From positions 1 through 64,000 of the forward strand of contig CAZSAK010000005.1 of NCBI GenBank assembly GCA_964605155.1: a DNA stretch of 64,000 nt. The letters run 5' to 3'. The position numbers and the translations under genes are program-made. The notes beneath the pieces were generated by a model, which saw only the letters and a list, made by a program, of their open reading frames with translations, was not told where the DNA came from and did no database searches. Of the stretch, positions 1 to 8,358 are shown in pieces. The number at the start of each line of letters is the position of its first letter. The stretch's first letter is position 1. The stretch comes from CAZSAK01 sp964605155. GTDB lineage: Bacteria > Pseudomonadota > Gammaproteobacteria > SZUA-140.

Positions 1-135
1 CAACAACCAATATCTATTACGTGCCAGATACGAGTTTTCACACAGCCTCGGCCGTTCTCCGCTGTTCGTACGAACGCCCTGAGATAACTTCTTGTATCGT
101 CTGACTATGCCCAAACAGCTTCCATGCAAGCGCAA

Positions 136-590
136 TCAATCGGATGACGCCTTATCTATTTTATAACCCAGGCTTATCGCCGCTTGAATAAAATTCAGAA
201 TATTGATGTAATTCCATTCTCGGCTTAACACAATCGTACACTCTTTTAATCGAATTATTTCATCTTTATTGATGTGAAATCTCTTCTGATCGGTTGGCTC
301 AATGTCATCTAGTCTTGAAAAAACCACTTTTACTTTAGAAAACTGTAATTCTGATTCTAGCTGCAAAGAATCGGGAAAGGTCTTTTTAGTGCGTCATAAG
401 TAACATCGGGGTGATCAGCAACATACTTGTTTATCACTGCGAGTACCAGGCGTCCCTTTAGCGATTACGAGTCCGGGGCTGAAACAAGTAGTTTTAACTC
501 TTTTTCATCATCTACGATAACTTCACGGATGCGCTACGCTATGCCGAGAGTAATTCCATGTGCACTGATAAAGGCTCCATGGAAGCGTCA
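136..590 (-). pseudogene. Decayed hypothetical gene with two stops and a frameshift
   Basis: Reading the minus strand from about 590 down to 136 gives one continuous protein-like sequence that is broken three times. There is an in-frame TAG at 534-536, a TAA at 465-467 and a one-base loss in a run of A (plus-strand T at 383-387), after which the frame stays open to 136. The pieces join sensibly (...IREVIVDDEKELKLL..., then SLKGRLVLAVINKYVADHPD, then a C-terminal half rich in charged residues). The C-terminal half alone could start at TTG 366. I do not recognise the family. The decay is visible directly; the single-gene ancestry is inferred from the continuity. Confidence 0.6.
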
Positions 591-656
591 GATATACCAG
601 CATAAATATGATCCTGTAACTACGGTGCGGTTATACATATATCGTCATCCGCTTTT

Positions 657-1625
657 TTACACTTGCGTAATACTTTCAATAACGCTAGGACCTTCTTCCA
701 TGAGAAAATGCAAAAAGACACTCGCGGCCGGAGGCATATGCCGGTCCTTTGGATAAACGATGTACCAGTGTTCCATCAGCGGGAATCCTTCAACATTCAG
801 CTCGACCAGTTCTCCACGTTCGCATTCCCGCGCGACACAATACTTCGACAGTATTGATAGACCCATATTGCTTTCTACTGCATGTTTCAGGGCTTCGTTA
901 CTACTCAATTCCATGCTGATATTCAATGTTATGTCCTGACTCTCCAGAAATCGTTTTAGCGCAATCCGTGTTCCCGATGTCCTCTCTCGCAGTAGAAAAG
1001 TCTCCGTCTTGAGCTCATCCACCGAAAGGTATTTACGTCGCTGCGCGAGGGGATGATCCGACGACGCGACTACCACCAAGGGATTTTTAATAAAAGGAAT
1101 GACCTCGACTTCGATATCCTCAGGGACCTGGTCGATCAGGTACAAATCATCGAGATTGTCTTTCAAGCGCCGAAACAGATTCTCTCTATCAACGATGCTA
1201 AAGGAAAAATTCACCTGCGGATAGAGCTTCTTGAATACGCCCAATAAAACGGGAACGAAATATTCAGTAGTAGTTACACCGGCGAATGTAAGCTGTCCAC
1301 CCACCACCTCGATCCTGTTTGAGATAAGTTCATCGAACTTTGTAACACTGACGAATATCTCATGACAGGTTTTCAGAAATGCGTGGCCCTCATAAGTGAG
1401 ATGAATCTGTCGACCTACCTGCTCGAAAAGGCGTGTATTCAAATACTCTTCAAGTTTCTTCATCTGCATGGAGACTGTTGGCTGGGTGATGAAGAGTTCA
1501 CGTGACGCTGCAGTAAAGTTACCTAATCGGGCGACACATTCGAATACCTGTAGTTGTCTAAATGAAACATTGCGTAACCTGTTTGGCTCTATATTCCTGC
1601 GATTTGATTGGGCTGGGGCACTCAT
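657..1625 (-). CDS. LysR-family transcriptional regulator, CbbR/RbcR-like
   Basis: This 322-residue protein has the usual LysR layout. A winged helix-turn-helix occupies about residues 18-80 (FRQLQVFECVARLGNFTAAS, then SQPTV-type recognition helix ITQPTVSMQMKKLEE). A periplasmic-binding-like effector domain follows from about residue 105. The sequence around the recognition helix and the start of the effector domain resemble CbbR/RbcR regulators of Calvin-cycle operons. No RuBisCO or other cbb gene lies in the window, so the target is unknown. The ATG at 1625 has no clear ribosome binding site. Family assignment is strong; the CbbR subtype is inferred from overall similarity. Confidence 0.85.
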   Translation of the reverse strand: MSAPAQSNRRNIEPNRLRNVSFRQLQVFECVARLGNFTAASRELFITQPTVSMQMKKLEEYLNTRLFEQVGRQIHLTYEGHAFLKTCHEIFVSVTKFDELISNRIEVVGGQLTFAGVTTTEYFVPVLLGVFKKLYPQVNFSFSIVDRENLFRRLKDNLDDLYLIDQVPEDIEVEVIPFIKNPLVVVASSDHPLAQRRKYLSVDELKTETFLLRERTSGTRIALKRFLESQDITLNISMELSSNEALKHAVESNMGLSILSKYCVARECERGELVELNVEGFPLMEHWYIVYPKDRHMPPAASVFLHFLMEEGPSVIESITQV

Positions 1626-1772
1626 AGATTAGTGGTTATGGGTCCGATACGTATTCGTGATTGGATAATATACGCGAAAACGCGCACTGTGAGAACACTG
1701 CTCGTTAGAGCAAGTCAGGTAGCGTCTCCAGTAGAGACATTCGCCTGATAACATATTAAGGAGTAAAGAACT

Positions 1773-2093
1773 ATGAACACTACTACATGGAATTTTGGTC
1801 ATCACCCTAATGTTGGGAATGTCGACAAGTTCGTCCGTTATCTTATTGGCATCACGCTGATTGCTATAACGCTGACCATAACACCTGCAAACATGGGATG
1901 GACAGTCCTGCTTGCGCTGATATCAATACCGATCTTTATCAGTGCAATCATAGGGTGGGATCCACTTTACGCATTGTTCCAAAAACAGCCGACTATTGTG
2001 TTAGAGCCTTTTGAGACAAAAGCCCCCACACATGCCAGCATCCCTACGTCCCCAGTTGCTGAATCGTCTCATGTGGACCGTAAAGCAGCGTAA
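1773..2093 (+). CDS. DUF2892 (YgaP-like) small inner membrane protein
   Basis: This 106-residue protein begins WNFGHHPNVGNVDKFVRYLIG, followed by two hydrophobic helices at about residues 25-41 and 45-63 and a hydrophilic Pro/Thr-rich tail. The N-terminal pattern (N-VG--D---R-L-G) and the paired helices are typical of DUF2892, a membrane domain also found as the anchor of YgaP-type rhodaneses. No rhodanese domain is present. A good ribosome binding site (AAGGAG) lies 10 bases before the ATG. The leader contains a small hairpin (GTCTC-CAGTA-GAGAC). The function of the family is poorly known. Confidence 0.8.
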   Translation: MNTTTWNFGHHPNVGNVDKFVRYLIGITLIAITLTITPANMGWTVLLALISIPIFISAIIGWDPLYALFQKQPTIVLEPFETKAPTHASIPTSPVAESSHVDRKAA

Positions 2094-2295
2094 AACGTTA
2101 GCTTGCACGTCAATTGTAACTATCACTTCCGTCTGTCAGCCACTCGCTCGGGCGGAAGTTTTTAGTTCGACACCTCGATCACTAACAATCATTTCATAAA
2201 TCATTTAAATGACATGCAATACTGTATTGTGCACCAGCTCAATTAAGACTGTCTTGTGGAGATTTTTATGAATCAAATATTACAAGGTATGATTA

Positions 2296-2583
2296 ATGCA
2301 AACGAGTGACACATACAAACAAAGAATGATTAAACGGCTTAAGAAATGTTGCACTGAGATTCATGCATTAGATGTAATAGCTGTGAATGCCGATGCCGAC
2401 GCAAAAGTCAGGTATATTAAGGAACTGGATGTATTACACGCCAAAAAGCGTGAGGCAGCCAAAAAGATCCAAGAATTAGAGGACGCTAGCGGTGAAGCAT
2501 GGGAAGCAGTCATGCTATCTGCTGAAGAAGTCTGGGATGATCTTGGGATAGGTCTTGCCTTGGCCATTTATAAATTCAAGTGA
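2296..2583 (+). CDS. Small coiled-coil protein, paralog of the 17.6 kb gene
   Basis: This 95-residue charged protein is predicted to be largely helical, with heptad-like spacing around YIKELDVLHAKKREAAKKIQ. It has no signal peptide or membrane segment. It is clearly homologous to the protein at 17565-17822: both begin with a S-DTYKQ motif, share YI-ELD-LHAKKREA in the middle, and end with a VW motif. The C-terminal tails differ. The family is unnamed to my knowledge, and a cytosolic structural or regulatory role would be a guess. The ATG has no strong ribosome binding site. Confidence 0.65.
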   Translation: MQTSDTYKQRMIKRLKKCCTEIHALDVIAVNADADAKVRYIKELDVLHAKKREAAKKIQELEDASGEAWEAVMLSAEEVWDDLGIGLALAIYKFK

Positions 2584-2608
2584 ATCGTATGATGTATGCT
2601 GCTTGACC

Positions 2609-2755
2609 TCAGCTGTCGCCCCACTTGCGGAGTTTATCCGGATCAACTTCGCTTTGCTCCTGCTTGGCCCTACGGTTTAATTTAATCAAGTAGTAAATAA
2701 ACCCTGTTGCGATGAACAGAAATATCGCCAAGCCGATAGTAGTAATTGATGTCAT
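2609..2755 (-). CDS. 48-residue single-pass membrane protein
   Basis: The minus strand encodes a 48-residue peptide with one N-terminal membrane helix (residues 4-24, ITTIGLAIFLFIATGFIYYL) followed by a basic then acidic cytosolic tail (LNRRAKQEQSEVDPDKLRKW). The organisation resembles CcoQ-like or other small membrane subunits, but no partner genes are nearby. A GGAG sequence lies immediately before the ATG, closer than ideal. Support is from composition and a clean reading frame only; function unknown. Confidence 0.5.
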   Translation of the reverse strand: MTSITTIGLAIFLFIATGFIYYLIKLNRRAKQEQSEVDPDKLRKWGDS

Positions 2756-3219
2756 TCTCCATGCCTCGAAGAATTGTCAGACTGCTGGTGTTTCCCGCCA
2801 TTCTGGCTCGATACAATAGCGATTGACTATAGGCGTTCGCTACTCGACTTGCAATCTCTATTTGTACTACCTGCGTGGGAGGGTCAAAAATGAAAAATAT
2901 ATGTGCGACATCGTACAGACACGACATGATTATGCTCAATATAATATACCTGCCTTCATCAAGCCATGGTGGGGAGAAGGTACCGAAGGTACCTTAGCCA
3001 CCGCAAGAGCAGGGAAGTACGATGTGTAAAATCTATCAATTCTTGCAGCATCTGGTCATTGTGTAAATAAAGACGCAATGCAACGGATAGCAAGGCGGTT
3101 CAAGATAACAATCGTTGTCTCCAGCTCAAGATACGAGTACGGGTCGTATTTCCCTTCATTTACTATTTATAAGGCAACACACATTACATTTCATGGACAA
3201 TTGCAACAGGAGAATATAT
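2756..3219 (+). other. Intergenic region, no supported gene
   Basis: This 464-bp stretch is fairly AT-rich. Open frames exist on both strands, but none has a good start site, signal or recognisable sequence. It includes a local duplication of GGTACC separated by GAA near 2980. It presumably holds the promoter for the DUF2934 gene that follows. Confidence 0.5.
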
Positions 3220-3444
3220 ATGGATACGCAGAGTTACGATTCACATTCTCATCCGGAAAATTCCGAATTTAAACACCGGACAGATGCATCGGCAGGGATT
3301 AGTCAAGAGCATCGGGAACATATGATTGCCGAAGCTGCCTATTACATGGCAGTAGACCGACATTTCCAGAATGGCGACCCCACCCATGACTGGCTTCAAG
3401 CACAAAAGGTAATAGACAGTAAAATCAAAAGTAGTAATGCTTAA
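3220..3444 (+). CDS. DUF2934 family protein
   Basis: The 74-residue product ends with a segment close to the DUF2934 consensus (IAEAAYYMAVDRHFQNGDPT, then DW-QA-K-ID). This short soluble domain has a conserved A-Y--A--R---G-----DW-QAE pattern. I place the start at ATG 3220 because AGGAG lies 8 bases upstream; an earlier in-frame start would add 35 residues unrelated to the family. The N-terminus is hydrophilic and His/Ser rich. The domain often appears beside stress genes in proteobacteria; its biochemical role is not known. Confidence 0.8.
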   Translation: MDTQSYDSHSHPENSEFKHRTDASAGISQEHREHMIAEAAYYMAVDRHFQNGDPTHDWLQAQKVIDSKIKSSNA

Positions 3445-3464
3445 TCAAGCAGAGGATGAAGCAA

Positions 3465-3519
3465 AAGGGGCGGCATTTATCCGAGGTCGCCCCTTATGCA
3501 TGACGCGAGTGTCATGCAT
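3465..3519. terminator. Two adjacent hairpins after the DUF2934 gene
   Basis: The first hairpin pairs AAGGGGCG (3465-3472) with CGCCCCTT (3488-3495). The second is a 9-bp perfect stem, ATGCATGAC (3496-3504) with GTCATGCAT (3511-3519), loop GCGAGT. They sit between converging genes (DUF2934 on plus, fatty acid hydroxylase on minus) and may terminate transcription, although neither is followed by a clear U-run. Confidence 0.55.
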
Positions 3520-3651
3520 TCGCCATCAGGCCTTTTTATCGGCAGTGTATTGGTTCTGTAATATGGATGTCTGAAATCATAACGCTGTAGAACCGCGAGT
3601 ACCGGGTCTTTTCACTAAAGAGACAGGCCAGGAGCCTCTGTGATATTGTTT

Positions 3652-4212
3652 TCAGGGGGCAACATGAGTTTCTTGCACGCACACGAAGACTCGATCCCAA
3701 AATGCCGTGGTAACACCAAAGTTGCATGGCTGATGTGCGTGATGATGTTCGGCATGACGTAACTTGGCCCGATGCAGGTATGAACCGGGCCGTGCACGCC
3801 AGTGATGGACGGCATGATGTACCAGGGTATACCAGAGATAGCCGATGATGAGCCCGGAAGTCAGCCCGCTCGCCGAATTGAATCCGGCTTGCCACCAAAG
3901 TGGTAGTAGCACACAACCGCAAATCAAAATAGCTGTCAACCAGGTAGGCGTACCAATCCTGGCAGTTGGCATGGCGTGATGTAAAGCATGCATCTCCCGA
4001 AAAGGCCAAACGTGATGCAGCAGGATACGGTGCAAACCGTATTCAAGTAATGTCCAAACTGCAATACCTGTAAAGCATACGCAAGCCCACGTGACCCGCT
4101 GCGCCGGTGTGGCACTCTCCATGGCCGCACCGCTCAATACAATCAGCACGACAGGATAAAACACAAAGTCGGCGTAATAGCCTGTTTTGCTTAAGTGAAC
4201 GAATGTATTCAT
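3652..4212 (-). CDS. Fatty acid hydroxylase / sterol desaturase family membrane protein
   Basis: This 186-residue membrane protein carries the histidine clusters that bind the di-iron centre of this superfamily: HRILLHH and HALHH near residues 61-78, HHAVHHW near 135 and HAEHHH near 153. About four hydrophobic helices surround them. The family hydroxylates or desaturates lipids and carotenoids at the membrane. The specific substrate cannot be deduced; short proteins of this type include carotenoid hydroxylases and lipid A or ornithine-lipid hydroxylases. The gene is monocistronic and converges with the DUF2934 gene. The ATG at 4212 has a weak AGG site upstream. Confidence 0.85.
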   Translation of the reverse strand: MNTFVHLSKTGYYADFVFYPVVLIVLSGAAMESATPAQRVTWACVCFTGIAVWTLLEYGLHRILLHHVWPFREMHALHHAMPTARIGTPTWLTAILICGCVLLPLWWQAGFNSASGLTSGLIIGYLWYTLVHHAVHHWRARPGSYLHRAKLRHAEHHHAHQPCNFGVTTAFWDRVFVCVQETHVAP

Positions 4213-4780
4213 TGCGACCTCAGGTGTCCTAACTGTGATGCCAGATTGTAATCGAGGTGGTTAAATCCAGGATGTGGGCGGGGAATGCTTGTTACAGGGA
4301 AATATAGGCGCGAGTTCAGCACATGTCAACTCGACGGGTCTAATTAAGCGGTGGGAACTATCATCGAAGAAGACATAATAGCATGCCTGTCCAGGGTATC
4401 TATAAGCCTTGAAGATCAATTGCTGCCAGTGATACCTGTGTACTGGTTAAAACTTCAGCATTACGCCAGCCCGATATTAACGGATACGTTCAACTGCCGG
4501 TTTCGTTTGTCTGCGAATATGGGCTGATACAGGAATAATCGGGGAGTTCAATGTTAGTTTTACTATCGAGTGATCATTATGTGCGTTAGCGTACAGACCT
4601 GGCATTTGACTTAGACGCATTATTTCCAGTCTATGGTAGTTCTTTTGGGGGTAGTTCCATTGGGGGGTAATCCCTCAGGGCTGTCCCTTCGAAATGCCAA
4701 GGAAGACTGGGATCACGATATTAGTGGAACTGTCCTTATATCTTCAATATTTTTGATAGACCTTAACTGGAGAATTAATT
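4213..4780. other. Intergenic region with Crp-type palindrome
   Basis: No gene is supported in these 568 bp. The right half contains operator-like site A (4580-4595), a G-rich stretch near 4645-4670 and the leader of the SYLF gene. The left half should hold the promoter of the divergent hydroxylase gene. Confidence 0.5.
4580..4595. promoter_or_regulatory. Crp-geometry palindrome, site A
   Basis: The sequence TGTGCGTTAGCGTACA matches a TGTGC-N6-GYACA pattern, the same 16-bp geometry as the Crp operator TGTGA-N6-TCACA. The same element recurs at 9238, 16048, 19233, 22232 and, degenerate, 42089. It lies 186 bp upstream of the SYLF gene. Binding by one of the two Crp-family proteins at 7.3-9.1 kb is inference. 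Confidence 0.55.
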
Positions 4781-5344
4781 ATGAAATGGAATAATCCAAT
4801 GACCACAGTTGGCCTGATGGTACTCAGTCTGTTCGTCAGTGCCATGGTCTTAGCCAACACAAGGTCAGAGATCGACACCGGCGTGAGTACAGCCGTAAAT
4901 CAGTTCTATTCGCTGAATGCGAAGAACCAGGGCCTGGCAGAGAAGGCGGCTGGTATGCTTATCTTCCCGAGTATTACCAAGGGTGGAGTAGGTATCGCTG
5001 GTGAATACGGCGAGGGCGTACTGCAAGTCAAGGGTAAAACTGTCGGGTACTACAACCTCGGGTCTGCTTCGATTGGACTCACACTCGGTATTGCGAGTCG
5101 TAGCGAGATCATTATGTTCATGACCCAGGAATCACTCGACAAGTTTATCAAGAGTGACGGCTGGAAGATTGGCGTCGATGCGGGTATTGCCATCATGTCT
5201 ACGGGTGCCGGCGGTCAATACGACACCAAAACCCTGCAGAAACCAATCCTTGGCTTTGTTTTTGGAGAGAAAGGTTTGATAGGTGACCTGTCGTTTGAGG
5301 GCTCCAAGATCACAAAGATGGATGAGAATCTGTCTAAAAATTAA
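4781..5344 (+). CDS. SYLF-domain (YSC84-type) exported lipid-binding protein
   Basis: The 187-residue product has a Sec signal peptide (hydrophobic residues 8-25, cleavage likely after VLA-N). It is followed by a SYLF/Ysc84 domain: AAGMLIFPSITKGGVGIAGE near residues 58-77, then a glycine-rich sheet region and TGAGGQYDTKT. SYLF domains bind phosphoinositides or other lipids in eukaryotes; bacterial members are periplasmic or envelope associated with no firm function. Ribosome binding site GGAGA lies 7 bases upstream. The last codons (N-L-S-K-N-stop) and about 40 bp downstream reappear as a relic at 10529-10600. Site A lies upstream. Confidence 0.85.
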   Translation: MKWNNPMTTVGLMVLSLFVSAMVLANTRSEIDTGVSTAVNQFYSLNAKNQGLAEKAAGMLIFPSITKGGVGIAGEYGEGVLQVKGKTVGYYNLGSASIGLTLGIASRSEIIMFMTQESLDKFIKSDGWKIGVDAGIAIMSTGAGGQYDTKTLQKPILGFVFGEKGLIGDLSFEGSKITKMDENLSKN

Positions 5345-5645
5345 TTACACGAAAGATAAGTCGACCGTATGTCGCGCGCTACATGTAGAGCTATGTGAAT
5401 AGTGACGCTATTAGCGTGCGACCCGGTGGACGGACTTGCAGCTTACAGCAGCTTTCGTTGTGATGTGAAGAAATGCAGCAATTGCATATCCCCGTCAGTC
5501 AGTTAAGAGTCGGCGCGTTTGCAAAATGACGAGGACACTGTGGCTTGATGGCAGACGCAGAATGCAGTGGAATTGAGGCCATGACGGATCTATTCATTAA
5601 CGAGCACAGAAACACTGGAAATGACTATATATCAGGAGTATCAGT
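5345..5645 (+). other. Intergenic region before the OmpA lipoprotein gene
   Basis: No gene is supported here. The first 45 bp (to about 5385) is similar to sequence at 10553-10600 that follows a relic of the SYLF gene tail. A Crp-like half site (AGCGTGCG) occurs near 5412, but it does not form a clean palindrome. Confidence 0.5.
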
Positions 5646-7145
5646 ATGAAACACAGAACCACAGCCGTTATCATGGCATTTGTTATTACTCTTATCTGGG
5701 GATGTGCCAGCACGCCAAAACTCAGTCAGGATCAGGCGCTGACGCAAAGCGCACAACTGGCCAGCCTGAAAATCCGTTTGTCAAGTGACCTGTCTGATGG
5801 AATCGATTACCTATCCCCGGATAATTACAAGAAAGCTCAGGCTCAATACACTACCGCACTAAAAGAAGCGATGGCCCATCGTACTGAGTCTGCCGAACAG
5901 GCAGCAAGTAAGGGGCTTACGATACTTGATCAGGCAGAAGCCGATGCCCGAACCAGTAGAGAGATTTTTAGGGATGTATTGATCTCTCGAGACAGGGCGA
6001 TTGCCGCGAATGCCCCTGCCTTGTTTCCTGATAACTATAGAGATATAGAATCAGTATTAAATAGTGCAACCAGATTGGTGGAACAGGGGAAACTGGAGAG
6101 TGCCAAGAGCAAGCGTCCTGAACTGCTCAAAGGTTACTCGGAGGTTGAACTGCTGGCATTGAAGAAAGATACTGTGAGTGAAGCTGAAACCGTGCTTGCT
6201 CGGGCAAAGAGTATGGATGTGGATGACTACGCACCCACAACATATAATTTAGCACAGGATGAATTACAGGTGGCGCTGTCCTTGCTCGATGCCAATCGTC
6301 AGAATACAGAAAAAGCCAATCAGCATGCGGCCCGCGCAATCTGGCTGGCAGAGCGTGGGATTAATATTACCGATTTGGCCAAGGATTTTGAGAGGCGTGA
6401 CTTCGAGCTAGAAGATATTGTCCTGTGGTACCAGCAGCAACTGGATGAAATTAATGCTCCGTTAGGTATAGATTTGCCTTTTAATCAAGCCAATCGAAAA
6501 GTGATTGTCACCCTGCAAAACAGCATATCGAAACTGAATAAAGATAATGCTGACCTGATTGCGCAGTTGGATCAAGCACGTAACGACTTGATGCTTGCCG
6601 AGCAAAAACAACAGCAGTTGACACAGACGCATCAGGAAAGATTAGCGCAGCTACAACAAAAATTCGAAAGTGAAATAGGTTCTGAGATAAAACAGCAGGA
6701 ACAGAGAAAACAGCAGCAAAAGGATTTGCAGGCGCGTTTTGAGTTTGTGCAATCCCTTTTTGATCCGGCTGAAGCGAGAGTCTTCCTGCAGCGGCAAAAT
6801 GTCATCATCGCGGCGCAAGGATTCGCATTTCCTCCGGGGGAAAGTGAAATAGATGCAGTGAATTTTCCGCTGCTTAACAAGGTTGTGCAATCCATCAGGA
6901 AATTCCCGGACAGCAGAGTGAGTGTTGAGGGTCATACAGACTCGACGGGAAGTGCCGAATTGAACATGAAATTATCTAAAGAACGTGCCATGAAAGTAGC
7001 GGCATTTCTTGTGGATGTCGGTGAAATCGATGCAACAAGAGTCTCCTCAGAGGGTTTTGGCAAGGAACGTCCTGTAGCCAGCAATGAAACCAAAGAAGGA
7101 AGGGCGGCCAATCGACGCGTTGAGATCCAAATTATTAATAATTAG
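5646..7145 (+). CDS. OmpA-family lipoprotein with DUF4398-like N-terminal helical region
   Basis: This 499-residue protein starts with a lipoprotein signal (hydrophobic stretch then LIWGC, Cys at residue 20). Long alpha-helical repeats resembling DUF4398 follow to about residue 260, then a Gln-rich coiled coil (about 290-365). The OmpA C-terminal peptidoglycan-binding domain is at about 385-495 (FPPGESEID, VEGHTDSTGS, RVSSEGFGKERPVASN, NRRVEI). Such proteins tether the outer membrane to peptidoglycan. A good AGGAG site precedes the ATG. A shorter relative lies at 42975-43961. The precise role is unknown, but an envelope-integrity function fits its neighbours. Confidence 0.88.
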   Translation: MKHRTTAVIMAFVITLIWGCASTPKLSQDQALTQSAQLASLKIRLSSDLSDGIDYLSPDNYKKAQAQYTTALKEAMAHRTESAEQAASKGLTILDQAEADARTSREIFRDVLISRDRAIAANAPALFPDNYRDIESVLNSATRLVEQGKLESAKSKRPELLKGYSEVELLALKKDTVSEAETVLARAKSMDVDDYAPTTYNLAQDELQVALSLLDANRQNTEKANQHAARAIWLAERGINITDLAKDFERRDFELEDIVLWYQQQLDEINAPLGIDLPFNQANRKVIVTLQNSISKLNKDNADLIAQLDQARNDLMLAEQKQQQLTQTHQERLAQLQQKFESEIGSEIKQQEQRKQQQKDLQARFEFVQSLFDPAEARVFLQRQNVIIAAQGFAFPPGESEIDAVNFPLLNKVVQSIRKFPDSRVSVEGHTDSTGSAELNMKLSKERAMKVAAFLVDVGEIDATRVSSEGFGKERPVASNETKEGRAANRRVEIQIINN

Positions 7146-7298
7146 ACATTTTAATAAAATAATCTGTCACGCAATCTCAAGCCATGCCTGGGAATGGATC
7201 TTGTGTGATAGTACAGGGTGATTATGGGTATCGGGACATAAGCGGACGGTATTTTCCGTCGTGCGTACCTAAGCTGTTGTTACCTAATAATTCGGGTC

Positions 7299-7994
7299 CT
7301 AGCTCAATATATCGTTGTAGGTTGTCTTATCAATGTTGTAACAACTGCAAGATACACCTATCAGGCCACGGCGGTTGAGAATCCTGATATTACCGCGGCT
7401 ATAGTCGATCAACCCACGCTTTTGCAGTGAACCCGCGGCTTTTGTGATGCCGACCCTGCGCACGCCCAACATCAGGGCGAGGAATAGCTGGGTGATATGC
7501 AAATTTTTCGAATGCGCCCGGTCTTGTGTCATCAACAACCAGCGAGCGAGTCGCGCTTCCACGACATGATAGCGGTTGCACGCCGCCGCCTGCGCGAGCT
7601 GTCTCATCCGGACATAGATGTAGCGGTCCATAACCCGTCGCAGTGCCGTGCTATAGCGAAGTTCGCGGCGATACGTCGCGGCGTTCATGGCTAATGCAAA
7701 ACCTTCGCCCTGCACCAGGGCATGCAGCGGTGATATATCCACCCCAAGTGCCAGGGCGATCCCGTGCATGCCTTCATTGCCGACCAGTGCCACCTCCAAG
7801 CCGGCATGATTATCGATCGGGCTCACCAAAGAAATGTAGCTTTTGGTGGGAAAGTAAACGTGACGTACAGGTTCGCCGGGATCGCTGAGTACATCGGCGA
7901 ATCCGAGTACGACCGTCTCGCATCCCGCAAGGAAGTGTTGTCGGTCCTTGCGGGGCAACGCGGCCAGCAGTCGATTTGGATGCCGTGGTTGCAT
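7299..7994 (-). CDS. Crp/Fnr-family transcriptional regulator (copy 1)
   Basis: The 231-residue product has an N-terminal cyclic-nucleotide-binding-like beta barrel (to about 125), a dimer helix and a C-terminal helix-turn-helix. The barrel shows VYFPTKSYISLVSPI and LVGNEGMHGIALALG, variants also seen in copy 2 and unlike the cAMP-binding RGE-RSA cassette of true Crp. The recognition helix reads LGVRRVGITKAAGSLQ instead of the Crp SRETVGR core, so its operator should differ from TGTGA-N6-TCACA. No Fnr-type N-terminal Cys cluster is seen. The start at 7994 has AGGAG about 12 bases upstream. It lies downstream of copy 2 on the same strand, 364 bp away. Confidence 0.85.
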   Translation of the reverse strand: MQPRHPNRLLAALPRKDRQHFLAGCETVVLGFADVLSDPGEPVRHVYFPTKSYISLVSPIDNHAGLEVALVGNEGMHGIALALGVDISPLHALVQGEGFALAMNAATYRRELRYSTALRRVMDRYIYVRMRQLAQAAACNRYHVVEARLARWLLMTQDRAHSKNLHITQLFLALMLGVRRVGITKAAGSLQKRGLIDYSRGNIRILNRRGLIGVSCSCYNIDKTTYNDILS

Positions 7995-8358
7995 AGATGG
8001 AAATCTCCTGCTCTCGATGAATCAAGGTGTTGCCTGGTTATTTGTTCGATTCGGGGTGCTGATTATTTTTCCTGTTGAAAACGCTGGTCGATCTCATCAC
8101 GGTATACTGTGTCATTGCCGGGCGCATTCGCTCTGATATGGTTCCGATTGCCGCAAACACCCAGCACCTTCACTATCAATATCCTCATCTTCTGATATGA
8201 ATGATCCGTTATGGGTACAAACCTGGTTTGCCCCGCAAACTTATTCCTGTGATTTATAAGCTATGCTGACAAAATATTCAGTGCGTTGACGAACATAGCA
8301 CACAGATTGTGCGAGTCAGGCCATGAGTTGAGATTAGCGCAAAAAGCTCTGCAGGAAA
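7995..8358 (-). other. Intergenic region between the two Crp-type genes
   Basis: No gene is supported. The region contains scattered TGTGC/GCACA half sites near 8285-8320 (AGTGCG, AGCACACAGATTGTGCGAG) that do not form the regular 16-bp palindrome. It is the likely promoter region of copy 1. Confidence 0.45.

Noticed and set aside
2682..2939. 85-codon minus-strand frame
   Set aside because: It overlaps the more plausible 48-residue membrane protein in another frame and has no supporting features.
3536..4009. 157-codon minus-strand frame inside the hydroxylase gene
   Set aside because: It is a shifted-frame shadow of the fatty acid hydroxylase, whose His motifs are only in the main frame.
5364..5425. 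Additional Crp-type operator upstream of the OmpA lipoprotein gene
   Set aside because: Only half sites are visible; they do not form the 16-bp palindrome seen elsewhere.
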